From the NCBI GenBank assembly GCA_003344405.1, contig NOWV01000020.1, positions 124,001 through 188,000 of the forward strand: 64,000 nucleotides of DNA, written 5' to 3'. This document shows positions 13,101 to 25,697 of this stretch, piece by piece (positions within the stretch are counted from its first letter, which is position 1; the number at the start of each line of letters is the position of its first letter). This stretch comes from Trichoplax sp. H2. Taxonomy: Eukaryota; Placozoa; Uniplacotomia; Trichoplacea. The translations under genes and the position numbers were made by a program. A model generated the notes under the pieces. The model had not been told where the DNA came from. It saw nothing but the letters and a program-made list of their open reading frames with translations, and did no database searches.

Positions 13101-14460
13101 GTAGAAGAAAACCACTTTTACTTGATTAATATCTATTTTTTTACGATCGGAAGATTGTATTTTAAAATTTGTATTATCAAGCGAGAGTTATAATATCTCC
13201 TATTTTACAATACATTGTTTTATTTCTATCCTAATGTTGGAAATGATACTGCATGTATATCAATATCTTTATGATAATGAAAAAGGAAATTACGATCTAC
13301 TTGATACGAATGATCATACGAATAATATGATGATGATTTATAATATTCTTGTCGACGATATGTTATCATCCTGAGCAATATCGACCTTGAGCTTAAAATG
13401 AATGATAATTAATCATTAATGTAGGCATGTTGTCCAGTACCTGTGCTGGTCTATTATTTCGAGTTGTTGGCAAGAGAATACTATCGATGGTAACACTATC
13501 CGGAGCAGATTGAGATTTCTTTGCATCGCATCTACCCGTCATAGGCAATGGAATGGACACTTGTGGTGGTGGTAGTGGTGGTGGCAACATTGGTTGTCGT
13601 TGAGGTGGTGGCAATGGCGGTTGGTGTGTTGGTGCTGATGATAGCCAGTCATTTGGTGTAGCTGATGGATAAGCAGAATGAGATGGTGCTGGTGGTCGTA
13701 CTAGATTGTGACCAATATTGGGCGGTCTGATATAAGGATGTGGTGATGGTGGAATAGGTTGATGATTAGGTATTATTCTTTCATCAGGGTATTTATTGAC
13801 ATTAAGACTAGATCGAATTGGTGGCTGTTGTTGTTGAGGGCGCTGATTGATTGGGTAATGTGGATAATCATAGTTGTAATCATCATATTGATGTGGAATT
13901 GGGTTCGATTCAGTTCTAGGGTATCTTCTATTTAATTCATAATCATGAGTATGTACATCATCAATATGAGGAGGCCTGATCATTAAATGATCGTCATGAT
14001 AGATTATCTCGTCGGTAGGATATCGATGGCTTGCCTGGTCGTCATGGATGATGGATGGTTGCGGATAATCGTTTAAAGCGTGTGGATCAGGTCTGTTCAA
14101 ATGAGGTGGTGGTGGTGGTGGTGGTGGTTGTGGCGGTGGTAATTCAGGCAATGGAGGATTATTATCCTGGTAATAATCTTCTGGCATAAGTGGAGGAGGA
14201 CGTCGATCCATAAAAGCTGCATCATAATCATATCCTAAATCATCGTCTCTTGTAGGATTTGCTGCACGAGAAGGATGTACTGCTGGTGGTGGTGGTGGTG
14301 GTGGTAGCGGTGGCCTTGGCAATGGAGCTTCACTCATTGGATCATCGCGATAACCATGTGACATTAAAGGAGGTGGACGACCAGTCTCCATCCTATGGCC
14401 ATTAAAACTTGATTTTGGATTGAATGGGCGATGATCCATCGATCGATTCCATTGAGCCAT
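10197..14460 (-). CDS. YLPM1: YLPM1 (ZAP3)-like nuclear protein with polynucleotide-kinase-like P-loop domain, 10 exons, 654 aa
   Basis: Exons in transcript order: 13441-14460, 12698-12760, 12301-12420, 12083-12208, 11715-11765, 11513-11596, 11312-11395, 11117-11206, 10615-10806, 10197-10331; all junctions are phase 0. The large first exon encodes a Pro/His/Asp-rich region with runs of 8-9 prolines. Exon 2 gives the Walker A motif GLPGSGKTHLAK (residues ~347-358); exon 3 has RILSLDDYF; exons 4-7 continue the kinase-like fold (EGFFSFIMVDD, VYVAEITAD, IKRVDVRSLLQEA). The last exons match the conserved YLPM1 tail (LDLLDG, GKKR joined to VKWADIEE, VGFVIGTDW). The family is nuclear and binds RNA and protein phosphatase 1. 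The last intron uses a GC donor (gcaagt, 10614 downward). I start at the ATG at 14460; the frame is open a little further upstream but without an ATG. It is divergent with the GPATCH2-like gene. Confidence 0.92.
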
Positions 14461-14585
14461 TTTCAATATTGAAGTTGATGAAAGACGCTTTCCTTCCTTC
14501 AGACTTGAGAGCCTTTTGGATTTTTTTTTGCCTTTTCATCTCAGCTTTGGTGCTGGTATTGTTGCCAGTCTAGGGACGAGCTCTT

Positions 14586-14780
14586 TACAGTACAGTATCT
14601 ACAGTATTGACTGTAAGCCGATACTGTACACACCACAGTTTCTATCACAATCTACAGTACATAGAGTAGACTGTACTGTACAGTACTGTACCGGAGAAAC
14701 CGACAGCACGTCACGGTACGGTACAGTACAGCACCTACAGTACAATATTGTACTGTACGGTGCTGTACTGTACTGTAAGC
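14586..14780. repeat. GTAC-palindrome cluster
   Basis: About 195 bases dominated by overlapping palindromic words such as acagtactgta, gtacggtacagtac and gtactgtactgta, alternating with short spacers. It starts ~125 bases upstream of the YLPM1-like ATG. Because the words are self-complementary, both strands read open here for some distance, but those frames are by-products of the repeat. Function unknown. Confidence 0.8.
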
Positions 14781-15555
14781 AGTCCATGGCCGCCATGGTA
14801 ATGTGCATTGGATTCGACAGAAAAGTGTGGGATAAATGATTTCAATTTGAAACCTGAAAAAAGTCTTGCATTTAATTAAGATATTAACTTAATCGAGGAT
14901 TTTTTTCTTACAACCCAAGTGGCTTGCAGTACAGTATCTTCGTGTACGTATGATGGACACTAAGCGTACTCTGTGTCAGTATTTGAAATGGAACTACTCT
15001 AGCCGCTCAGTATCATTTCAATTGATTGAGCAGGATTCAAGGAAAACTTCAAGAACTTATTTCACGTCCTTGATTGGTAATCAATTCACTAATATAACTA
15101 GTAAAGAGCACTTTTTCTTTTTAGTAATCGTTGGTCGATACGTCTAATATACTGTCCATGCTCCATATATACGTACTATTAAAATAATGTATCATCGTTT
15201 CAGCGATTTACGCTGAGTATTGGAGTTATCGGGTTATTATGAACGCGGCCATGACTGGACACAGTGTCCAGTTATAGCATGGAATATGATTTGATGATAA
15301 TAAAACGTTGATGTTGATATACAGTAAGCCTAACTGTGGATTTTCGTCCACAGCTTTTCTATTGTACAGTGGGGACTTTGATGCCGCAATATTGAATTTT
15401 GACCAGCATGCTGAAATTGAATAATTCCAGGTCGATTTGCAACCGATATGCTGACATCATTCGGATCATCAATTTGCTCAGAACAGGAGCCCTTTATTAT
15501 GGTTTTGAAGGTCTGTTACACTTTCTTGTCTATCGTAACAATAATTTAATAGTCC

Positions 15556-15635
15556 AGTACCGTGGTCAGCCATTAACTGCCTTTTAAATTAATTACCTAC
15601 CGTGGGCAGCCATGAACTGCCTTATAAATTAATTT
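15556..15635. repeat. Short direct duplication (~45 bp period)
   Basis: 'taccgtggtcagccattaac' followed by 'ttaaattaatta' recurs as 'taccgtgggcagccatgaac' followed by 'ataaattaattt'. Two copies, lying between the divergent YLPM1-like and GPATCH2-like starts. Confidence 0.7.
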
Positions 15636-15841
15636 GCAGTCTGGAGTCTTGTTCAATGTACAGTACTGTAGTGAACAGTAGAAACGCGTACAGTACTGAT
15701 CGTCTGATACCATAGTAGACATTGTAAAAGCGTAACAACAATAACAGCCGAGAAGATTGTTGACCATTCCAATCCATCTAATGGCCTCAAAGCAGTTCTA
15801 CTAGGCACATCCTACCGTTGAGACGGGAATGAAGTTGTAAA

Positions 15842-18800
15842 ATGGAGAATTTCATTTCCCCTCATGGGCGCAATCGTCCACAATTAAAAGAAGATAGAAA
15901 TGATTGCGATCCTAATCCAATATGGGCATTTTGCACACAGCTAAGCAGTGAAAGCGATCTTGAACCGCTAGATGAAGCATTATTAGATTACATCGAGAAC
16001 GCTTCTCCGATCGATTCCGATGAGATTGCCGTAGCTAAAAGCCTTGCTAACTTTCATATCAAGATGGGACAACAAAATTTAGTTTTTTTAGAATCGGATG
16101 AAGCTTTCACTGACTCAAATACTCCCAATTTACGTTACAATCCATCATTTAAGCGAAATTATTATCGTCGATCAAGTGCTGATTATAATGATACAGCCAA
16201 TAATCATGCTAATGGCAAGATAATCGCTCAATCGGATAAGAGAAGAAACAGTAAAAAAAAATGCCGTGGCCATCATGAACAAGCGACCGATCTTGTCCAA
16301 CAAAGTGTGAATAAAGATTTTATTGAAGATGGAGAATTAGCCGATGTTGAAGTAGGCACAATGTCCAAAGCCTTAGTCAATAAGAAAAGACGGAATGATA
16401 TTCAAGATTGTATGACGGATAGAAATCGTATCTCCAATAATAATAATCATACCATTAATAAAGCCATGAAATTAGAGGCGTGTAGTACCTTACATAGGAA
16501 AGCTATTCATAAACTTGGTCATCGTTGGGGTTATGACAGTAAGAGAGCTTTTTGTGAAGAAGATTCACAAATGAGTAGTAGCAATGATAGGCAACGAAAG
16601 ATGAAAATGATGCGCAAAACTTTCTCCAAGCAAAGTACCAACTCGGCATCCGAAATGGAAATCGATTATAATCATGACAATAATAGTAACATCAACAATT
16701 CCAGCGGGGAATGTTCATCAAATAAAGCTAGCTATGCAGTAGCCAACAGTAAGAACGCTTCCCGATCAGATAAGTTAATTGAACTGCAATTAGAAAACGC
16801 TGATTCCAAACACGATGCCTTAATATCGAGAACAAGCGATACGTACATGTCGTCCTCGAGTGATAGCGATATTATTACTTCGGATGGTGACATTAGTTAT
16901 TACGAGACTGGCGTAGAAGGTGATGATGAGCAAAGCTGTTGCGAGGCTGCCTTCGTTAAATGGTGGCAAGATGATCATGCCGATTTAAGAGATATGCGTC
17001 TTCTAGCAAATGGTAACAAATTTCGAGAAATGAAGCCAGGTACCAATTGTAGAAATATACCAAGACTATCACCAAAGATACTCTAGTACTACGATACGCC
17101 ATTGTACGCGTGGCGTATTGATGATTTGGAGAGGAGAAAATCTTGAAAGAATTATGTGTTGTTAAATACTATTGAAAAACACTATGCATGCATGATATAA
17201 ATATCCAATAAGAAGATAGATGCTTAAGCTATTGGGAATGTATTCCTTCATTGAACACCGAATTCTTTCTCTTCTATTATAGGAAGTTTCGCTGCCAGAT
17301 TATCGCTCAGTCGGCATTTGGTAAGAAAATAAGTTTACTAGGTTACACTGAAAATCTCTATACTTTTAATAATAAAAAAATTGATAAAAAAATATCTTCA
17401 TCCAACACTAAATACTCAAGCATTACCCATCAACTTCCGTTGACGTATGCGTAGCTGATGTACTACTGCCTGCTATTACTCATACTTTGTTTTTGTCACT
17501 TTCATAGTTACAGCAGTTTCTACGATATCATCAAAAGTAGATAGAAAATAGTTATTTGCTAAACTACAAAATGTTAATTCTAAAAATCATAGATCTGTCT
17601 AGACTACTGTAATTAAAATATATGATGAGATTTCTTGTTTAAATCTTTTTACGTAAATTGATAATAGATGAAGGTTAGAGGTAGCCATGGTGGCAAACGC
17701 CGTAAGAAATCATTTTCGAAACCCAGGAATAAAGTTAGAATCTAGATCAGCCTTAAAAATAATATTTTTGATAAATGAAAAATTTTTCTCTATTATAAGA
17801 GCGTTTCTTTAAAATTACATTAATTTTACTTAATCTTAATCTTCTTAATATCAATGATACATAGAACTGTGAATCCCTTTTAGAGTCAATTAATGAAAAA
17901 ATTAAACGATTTATTATCGATAATAGCTCGGAAAGGTACCTTCTATTTCAGCAGAACTTTCTTAACTTAACTATATCATTATTAATATTATCCAGTAGGT
18001 ACTTATATTGTTAAGATTCAGTCTATGGCAAACACCCGCATTATACTAAAATACAGCAACGATACAGTAGATCTAATTTATTATGTAGATTAATGGACAT
18101 ATTATTACATTAATTAACAGGTTATGGATAGAAAATTTGAAAAGAAAGGAGAGAAATTGGGTATATTATTGGATAGAATCGTATTGTAGAATACTTTTTT
18201 ATTTATTAATTAATTTCTATATAAGAAATAGAAAATGCCATTAAATACAAGTCTAAGCACTTTTTTATAATTTTTTATACCTTGAACAGATAAATCAGTT
18301 AGCCTCATTATACCATTTGGAATACTTCACTGTCAAAGATAGCAAAAAAAGCTGCTCGGTATTAAGTAAAACAAGGTAATTTATATTTCGTTATTTCTAT
18401 AGCATATCGTAATTTTTCAATTTCTAATGTTTCTTTTTATGATAAGTACAGTACTACTGATTTGCTTAATCGTTTACGTCTTTGTAAATAAATAATTCAG
18501 TAACGATGATCGTATTTTTCGCTCGTATTAGTCGTACCTGCCAACCAGAAAAAGTTGCCATTGACTCTGTTATATATCCATCCGTTTATAAAAGGTAAGC
18601 ATCTAAATCCCTTTCATTATGCAATTGTGCTTTATGGATAGTTCGATGTGCGCAGACGGTGACGTATTACTTTTAACCTGCCAACATGAACATTAAATTT
18701 TATTTCCTTTTGCAATGAATATACTCCTATAATAGATGTAAAGACAACGGTATACCCGACGGTAAAAGAATTGCAGGGCATTCATCAATTGCTGGAGCTT

Positions 18801-19112
18801 GTCGTAAGTTGACTTCTCAATAGATTCTCGAATAATTTTCGAGGAAGAAATTTTAATGACTTTTATAAAGTACCTATTTAATTTTCGATTAAAATCATAA
18901 ATGTTGGTAACATTTCTATTTTTTACTTAGTAGTCAACGTCGATGAAATTGCGCCTAGTCCAATATCGTCCACAAATGTCGGTAACAGAATGTTACGAGA
19001 AATGGGCTGGACACCAGGTACATGCTTAGGAACGAAAGACTCCGGGATTATAGAACCAATAAAAATTTCTGTTAAAAATGATAAAAAGGGTATTGGATTT
19101 ACTCGTACGTAA
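15842..19112 (+). CDS. GPATCH2: GPATCH2-like G-patch protein, 7 exons, 566 aa
   Basis: Exons: 15842-17039, 17283-17320, 17668-17733, 18290-18375, 18532-18594, 18736-18803, 18931-19112; 1701 nt with consistent phases. The first exon is Asn/Ser/Asp-rich and basic in its middle. It carries the family's acidic block DGDISYYETGVEGDDEQ (GDDEQ at residues ~360-364) followed by KWWQDD. Exon 2 supplies SFAARLSLSRHL, exons 4-5 KKSCSVLSKT, and the last exon the G-patch NVGNRMLREMGWTPG (about residues 522-562). G-patch proteins of this type act in the nucleus and activate the DEAH helicase DHX15/Prp43. The first exon stays open to a stop at 17086 if unspliced; the donor at 17040 (gccag/gtacca) is chosen because it alone gives phase 1 into the conserved SFAARLS exon. 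The G-patch has TCLG where a second glycine is usual (GxGLG). Confidence 0.85.
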
Positions 19113-22100
19113 TAATGGAAATTAAGATATGGTTAATGGCTATCAGTTAGCATTTTCGCTGATATAATATAACGCAAATTTTATCTACTTTTGTATCATA
19201 CTTATGCTGTTGTAAAGTTGAAAACATGCTTAATAATTGAAGTAATTTTCAGGCGTTATTATTTCTATAACCAGACAAAGCGTATCGTGCACTGTTTACG
19301 AATACAGTATTTTATAACGATGATTTCTGTTGCTATAAAGGATACATAATTATTATTAACATTCGATATTTAATTACTCTTGAATTTGCCTAAAATAATA
19401 TAATATTTCACGCTTTTAGATGAGAAACCAGCCTATATTATCTGCTATGTAAACATATTACTCTGCTAGGTTTTCTCGTAATTTGTTAAATACTTTTGTA
19501 TTTTAGAACCATATTTTCAACAGTCGGTATCAAATATACGTTATATCGAACTGAATCGGAATATAAAATAAAAACTAGTAATTGAGAGAGCTTACTATGG
19601 ATAAATCTAACTTAGTAGACTGCAGTAGTAAAGTGTACTCAACTTGTGACTTCATAAGCTTATACCTGTAGATTTATCGTTATATCGATAGGTCAAGTAA
19701 AATGGGCAGACGATAATTTATTAAAATGCGTACTAACAAGGTAGAGTGCATTTCTAGACAGCGTGATAAATATATGATAAAATTGCTGTCTGTATAGTGG
19801 CAAACTGTCAGTTGTATAGTTTGTACGGACACAATTACGCAAAAAAGTTAACCTCTGGGCGTTTTATGGAGGCCTAAGTATTAGCTTACTTCCTAATTCT
19901 TGATAAAGTAACGCGCATGAAAACGTAAATTAAAAAATTATGATCTTTTCTTATATGAATAGTGCTCCGGAAATGAGTTTCTAATTAATTGCAACAAACG
20001 TAGAAGTTCTGTACGTGGAACCGCAAGCAATTAATTATATTGTATATCGAAGCTTAAGATACAATGCATTGTTCATAATGGAGAATTTTGACTAGCTGAC
20101 GAATAGATATATGAAGATCGAATTTTTCGAGTGTACAATAATACACAACGGTCCATTGGTTGAATTACGAATTTATGATTCGGTAGCTTTAGTATATAGT
20201 AAAGCATTCTTTCTAATGAAATTACAGTAAATTGAAACGCTAATATTTTTATATTTTGGCAATTTGTTTTGAATGCAGGATATGCTATCAATCACCCCAT
20301 TACTTTCACTCTTACTATTCATAAAGATGTCTTTTGTATATATTCATTCAGGCTATAGTGGGATACTTTAGCTATGCGTATGTGCTTTAAATTTACACGC
20401 CCAAATGCAAACAACTTCGAGACATCTTATACATTAATCCGATTATTAAACCAGTAATCACGATATATCATAAATTACTGCGTTATAAGGCAAAGTACTT
20501 GAGAATCAATAACGATAAATTTTGCTTTATATCCTGAAGCTATTCATTAAGTAATTATATGAGAGTATTCCGGTAAATCGAATGTCGGTAATAATTATAT
20601 AATTGATCAGTTAACAACATTCAATGATAATTAGAGTATGAAAAGTAAAAATTAATCTTTCAGTAATAGATTATCCATCCTACCAGTTTCTTCGAAAAAA
20701 ATATTAATTAATAAATTTGATTCATGGAATGATTAAATGAATTTCGCTTAAAAATATAATGTAGTCGTATTAGTTTTATAGTATATTTCAATAACGTCCA
20801 GCAAATGTACTGGGTAAGTTTTTACTAATTCCCTTGGCCAATCGGTTCTTATGAAACCGTGGGTGATTTAAACTGCTTAGTAAAGTCACTATTTAACTAT
20901 TTTTTAATTAGTTAGTGAGAAACTGATACAAAATTTCAATGGACGCTATAATTTCGGATATCCGCTTTCCCGCGATACCTCACTTCGATCCGGTAAATAA
21001 TAAGTACTTGTTACTGTACGCCATACGAAAATCCGTGGGTTCGCAAACTATGTGAAATGTCATGACTGCAAAATTTAGGGATCGTTAAAAACTGAAGTTT
21101 TACTTACTTATTAATACTCTTAATAAAACAGCTTAACTTTTTGTGTTTAAATAATAGATCGATATACTGGACAGTAAACAACAAATACATGATAGTATAC
21201 TAGGGACATAAGGACCATCTGTAACTTATTGCAGAAATTGTAAGCGATAAGGATTATGCGAATTTAATAACATTCATTATTGTTATTATAATACGAGTGA
21301 AAGAATAATGAAAATTTTCAATGTTTATTTCTTAAAACAACACGTGTGATCTTACGCTTTACGCAGATGTCAAGTCTACAGAATTAAGTATATCAAATCT
21401 TTTTAAAGAGGTCTATGTTTTGTTATAACAATATCGTCCATAGAGACAAATTATTTTCTTACTATTCCAGTGCAGTGTTAGATTGTAAATAATTGTATAT
21501 TTATGTACCCTAGCGTTACGTAAGGATTTAAAAGCCATCTCTTATGTTGCTCTGAATATTAAAGATGGCTAAGCTACCCTTAGAATGTATTCATCCTTAC
21601 AACTACTGTAGCATAGAATCAATAATAGATATCTACTGAACATATACTATGTACGCGTATATTGGGATGAATCCAAGGGAAAAGATCACTTTGTTCTTCA
21701 ATTTGACAACCGCAATAACAAAGTCTGAGAACTTGAATTCGTTCATTGTACAGTTAGTATATTGTTTGTTCACTTATAATACTACATAGGAATACTTGTG
21801 AGTCAAAATTGCCCAAATATAAATTCATAAACAGCATAGGCTGTTGAAAGATCCTTTCAAAGATATAGCTACTAATATAACAAATAATGGTTAAATCAAA
21901 AGTAAGAATTTAAGATTATTAAGTCTATAGTGTACAGATAATAAACTTGACTTATACAGTTCTAACGACAATATCATTGCATTATCTATGTTACTTGGTG
22001 TAAATACTACTTATGCTACTAAAGAATTTGAAGTACAGTCACTGCAGACAAGTAAATCACGATGATTCGATACGATTAAGATACAGCTTGTTATAGCAAC

Positions 22101-22292
22101 AAATAAATGACTAACTTGTACGTGATTACAAATCGCAAAAAGTAGTTCGTACATATTCATTTCATTATGTTCACAAATGTGTTGTTCGCAGCAATAACCA
22201 TTTGAATATTACAGCAAGACGTAAAAGTGAACAAAATAATAAGTAACGCTTTTCCTACAAATAAAATGGATTCCTTTGACTGGGTAAACAAT
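19113..22292. other. Tail-to-tail intergenic region, GPATCH2-like / LAMP
   Basis: 3.2 kb of AT-rich sequence between convergent stop codons. I find no exon with a recognisable product, no tandem array and no GTAC-palindrome cluster. The short open frames here are isolated and have no splice-compatible neighbours. Confidence 0.5.
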
Positions 22293-25200
22293 TTACACAG
22301 ACTCGTAACCAGCCCTAGCATTTCGGCGTCCAATAAAGTAAGCAACTATAACGATCAGTAGTAATCCAGCCAAAGCGGCACCGACAGCAATAGGGACAAC
22401 ATTATTCTTGGCTAAGTCGCTAGCACAAGTAAATTCTACGAGTGTATGAATATAAACGAAACACGGACTATCAGTACATATACACGCACGTAATTTACAT
22501 ACAGTCAGACTAAATTTGACGTTATGGCTAATTTAATTTATAACAAACCTGCTCCATACTTTTGGGCAAATGGCTGAATCTTGGCTTTCGAAATTGTAAC
22601 ATTAGCCATCACTTTCATACCACCCATGTCGTACATTGGTATAACTGATTTGGATACACATGTGTAGGATTCGTTTACTGGTGTACGGAAGAATACGGCA
22701 GTAGCATTGGAGTAGACAATGCTCTTAGCGGCTATTTAAAAAATTTCAACATCATATATTAGGTCATTCCTAAACAGTCAATAAAAGCAACTCGTAAAAA
22801 AAATAAGCAAAGCAGCGTACGTTTCATTGCATTGGGGAAATTCTTGTTATCATGAGTATCATAAGTGAATTTGATATTTTCTAACTCCCAAGCTTGGTTC
22901 TCCTTCATTTCATCTATTTCGCTATTTGGTTGAATAGTGCCATTAACAGCTTTCTGTAAATATTTAATCAAGTAGGTTACTTTAGTGATGTCGACAGAAG
23001 CGGGTGATGTAACCACGGAAAGCGATACTTACTTCGATAAAAGTCATATTGAGAACATAGGCAGGTTTCCAAGTGATCCAGAAATGAATCATTTTGCTAG
23101 AACAGACACCACGGTAAGCATGGTTTGGCGGTAAATCAAAGGACGCAATTTTCTATAAGTAAGTTGAATATAAAAGTCATTTACAGATAGAGCGTCTTAT
23201 AAACACACAATGGCGAAGATAATTATATTGACCTTGCTAGACCCTTTAGCGTGGTACATGACTTTAAAGGTTGTCTCAAAGATGGCCCTAAAGCAAATTT
23301 TACCGTCACGGTCTTTCAAGGTATAATTTCCTTTCGACAATGTAGGGGTAGGTGTTGGATGTTTAGGGGCTGTTGTCGGGTGACTATGCGTAGCAGATGA
23401 CATTGGCGGTTCCATAGTTCCCGTGGCCATGACTTCGTCCATATTGTTTTCATTTAATGCTATATCTTGGCCGTACAATACGGGAATAACGGCTAAGACA
23501 ACTGTAAAGCAAGAGTATAATTATGAGATTTGAAATCCATTATTATCTTAGCGTCATGGAAGCATAGTACTTAAAAAGTCTTCAACTAAATCAACAGGGA
23601 CATAAAATGATACGCATAGTATAAATGATTAAGACTAAGTCAATGTTCTCTATAGCAATGTAATATTATCCAATTTTTAGCGTAAAAATGTGACCATATT
23701 TTCTACTAAACCTACTACTGTATACCCAGTTAATACGGTATATTAAATACAATGGTATCGCATTAAAATAACTCAATGAAAAGATATACGAAACATATTT
23801 ACTTAGATAAAGACAAAGAAATAATTCTGTGAGTCTAAATAATTATCTGCAACATTCATCAATTCATAATTGTAGAATTCTAACGTAGCAACAATTCGAA
23901 TGTGCCGCATGTGCTAAATTGCCAACACAAGTTACAATTAATTATTATATAACGAGTATCTTTCAAGATTTCTAGTAAAGTACACTTTTTAACCCAATCA
24001 TAAATGAACCAATCAATGCAGGTCTTTTTTAAATAACCATTGCCTAGTTCATTGCGTGATTTCGTTGTATCGACGCCTAACTGACTCAATAAAAAATATA
24101 CTTGAAGGGATTTTCATTACGGATCATTCGATGAATGCTGTTACAGTTCTTTAAATGATAGTCACAGGACTGTATATCAATGATCATGGCTACTTTTAAA
24201 CACTTTCTGTAATGAATGACTTGGACAAGAGATCGAAATGAGAAATCGACTGTCCATAGCTTGTTACTCTTGCTAGTACTTGCTAGTAACAGTGATTTAT
24301 TGACGACCAATCAAGTATTCCAATTTTTAAAATTCAAAAACTAGTCAACCTCAACATTTTCGAAATCTTAATTTAGATCAAGTCTAATATGTTATACTTT
24401 TATTTAGAGGTACTTTTTAAAGCAAAACTAGTAAGCCAGGTGCTATTCCCATTACCTAATGTAAATCACAAATAGTAGTCGTTTTCTTGCTGAAACAGTA
24501 TTATGAAATTGGCATCATGGTATTAGTACAAGCATTCTCCAATCGATCGTGAAATCTGAAGTATCGGTAAGAAAAACTAGCTTGTGCTGATATGAACGAC
24601 ACTATTTATATTATAGCATCTCTTTTATGCGATGGAAAAATGGAATCGAATTCGGGTTCAATACAGAAACTGGATTACTTAATCTTTCATGAATAAATCA
24701 ATGTAGTATATATATAATCCATGGCTTTAGCGATGATCGCGAGTCCAGCCAGACACTGTTCTTGGACATGACACGTGAAAGGCGAAGTACTGTAGTATGG
24801 CCCGACACGCTGAGTACTGTAGTATATGGTACAGTGAGCACTAGAAGGCATCGGTCCAGTTTGCGTAACGGCGGGTCAACGAAATCACAACCAACAGCAG
24901 GGAGGGCTCTACTGTACTGTACAGTACTATAAGTTGTGCTAACAGACTACAGTACTACGCACTGTAATCTGTACAGTACACAGTGCAATGTTGTCAAGTT
25001 CCAGATTTACGGCAATGAGAGTTGGTGTCTTTTTTTCACTGACCCATTTCATTGAAGTGGAATAAAATTGAGATCAATTTGTGCAGTCTATTGCCATCTA
25101 TTTCTATGATTTAGAGCTAACAACTATAGCTTTCCACGATTTAATTAGGTTCAAAAGTATTCAAAATCAAACTGAAGCAGGGCTTTCTTTCACAGATTAT

Positions 25201-25697
25201 TTTCAACATGGACACTGCATATTCTTAGTTGCTGTTAACAAACGATATTTTGCAGTACAATAGTATCCGTGTATGTAAAAGTTACTACGTCATGATCTGA
25301 TCACACTACATATCACTTTGCATGGAGCGCAGTCTATGGCAAAGACATTCTACGAATCGGGGCTCTGCTTCCTAACGACTAATTTACCACACACAAAATT
25401 GCCCAATTTCAAATATACTCGCAACTAGCAATATCTACTACTGATAATCAGGAAGAAACCGTCACGGTTAACAGCATGTCTACTTCGTACAGTTGCATTT
25501 ATGTACGAGCGTATCTTGAAAAAGCGTAATGGAAAAGGAAGGACTGCTTAATAGGTTCAAAAATGATCAAGCCATTTTGAATACAGCTTCTGTTGTATTC
25601 AAAATTAACCTGTCATCTATATACTGACTTTATTTGAATAGTAGCAGCGATTATTGAACTTACCAATAAGAAAAGTAGAAATTTTGAAGGAAGACAT
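22293..25697 (-). CDS. LAMP: LAMP-family lysosomal membrane glycoprotein, 6 exons, 293 aa
   Basis: Exons in transcript order: 25664-25697, 23233-23501, 23033-23152, 22821-22953, 22549-22731, 22293-22435; 882 nt with matching phases. The signal peptide is split by intron 1: MSSFKISTFLI, then VVLAVIPVLYGQ. A short Met/Pro/Thr-rich mucin-like stalk (TAPKHPTPTPTLSKG) precedes a single LAMP domain with four cysteines (GKICFRA, GVCSSK, SYTCVS, EFTCAS), expected to form two disulfides. There are several N-glycosylation sites (NYT, NMT, NGT, NAT, NVT). The C terminus has a transmembrane helix (VVPIAVGAALAGLLLIVIVA) and a short tail ending GYESV, the GYxxPhi lysosome-sorting signal. One domain plus a stalk resembles the CD68/LAMP3 layout rather than two-domain LAMP1/2. 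Exon 1 was chosen for its ATG, hydrophobic stretch and phase-1 gtaagt donor. Confidence 0.9.
24787..24990. repeat. GTAC-palindrome cluster in LAMP intron 1
   Basis: Repeated acagtactgta-type words (gtactgtagtat, tactgtactgtacagtacta, ctgtacagtacacagtg) in a stretch visibly richer in G+C than its surroundings. It lies in the large first intron of the LAMP gene, ~0.7 kb from exon 1. It is the only clear cluster inside a gene in this window. Confidence 0.75.
25575..25604. repeat. Perfect 11-bp inverted repeat with 8-base loop
   Basis: ttttgaataca (25575-25585) and its exact reverse complement tgtattcaaaa (25594-25604) flank 'gcttctgt'. It lies ~60 bases inside LAMP intron 1, downstream of the exon-1 donor on the minus strand. 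It could fold as an intronic RNA hairpin. No known element recognised. Confidence 0.7.

Larger units (their letters stand above)
14461..15841. promoter_or_regulatory. Head-to-head (bidirectional) promoter interval, YLPM1-like / GPATCH2-like
   Basis: 1.4 kb between divergent start codons. It holds dense CAGTAC/GTACTG palindromes at ~14586-14780, 14925-14940 and 15657-15700, an imperfect YY1-like palindrome 'ccatggccgccatgg' near 14784-14798, an interrupted palindrome 'actggacacagtgtccagt' near 15254-15272, and a ~45-bp direct duplication at 15556-15635. No coding exon is recognised. A promoter role follows from gene arrangement only. Confidence 0.55.

Noticed and set aside
14461-14466. Upstream start for the YLPM1-like protein (two codons earlier, TTG)
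   Set aside because: TTG is not a normal initiator in animal nuclear genes; the ATG at 14460 follows directly.
14516-14839. 107-aa plus-strand frame and an overlapping minus-strand frame
   Set aside because: Both are created by self-complementary GTAC palindromes, which are open on both strands. The composition is that of the repeat.
17040-17086. Reading the first GPATCH2-like exon as a complete single-exon gene ending at 17086
   Set aside because: The last 15 codons match nothing, whereas splicing at 17040 to 17283 restores the family's ARLS block and leads in phase to the G-patch exons.
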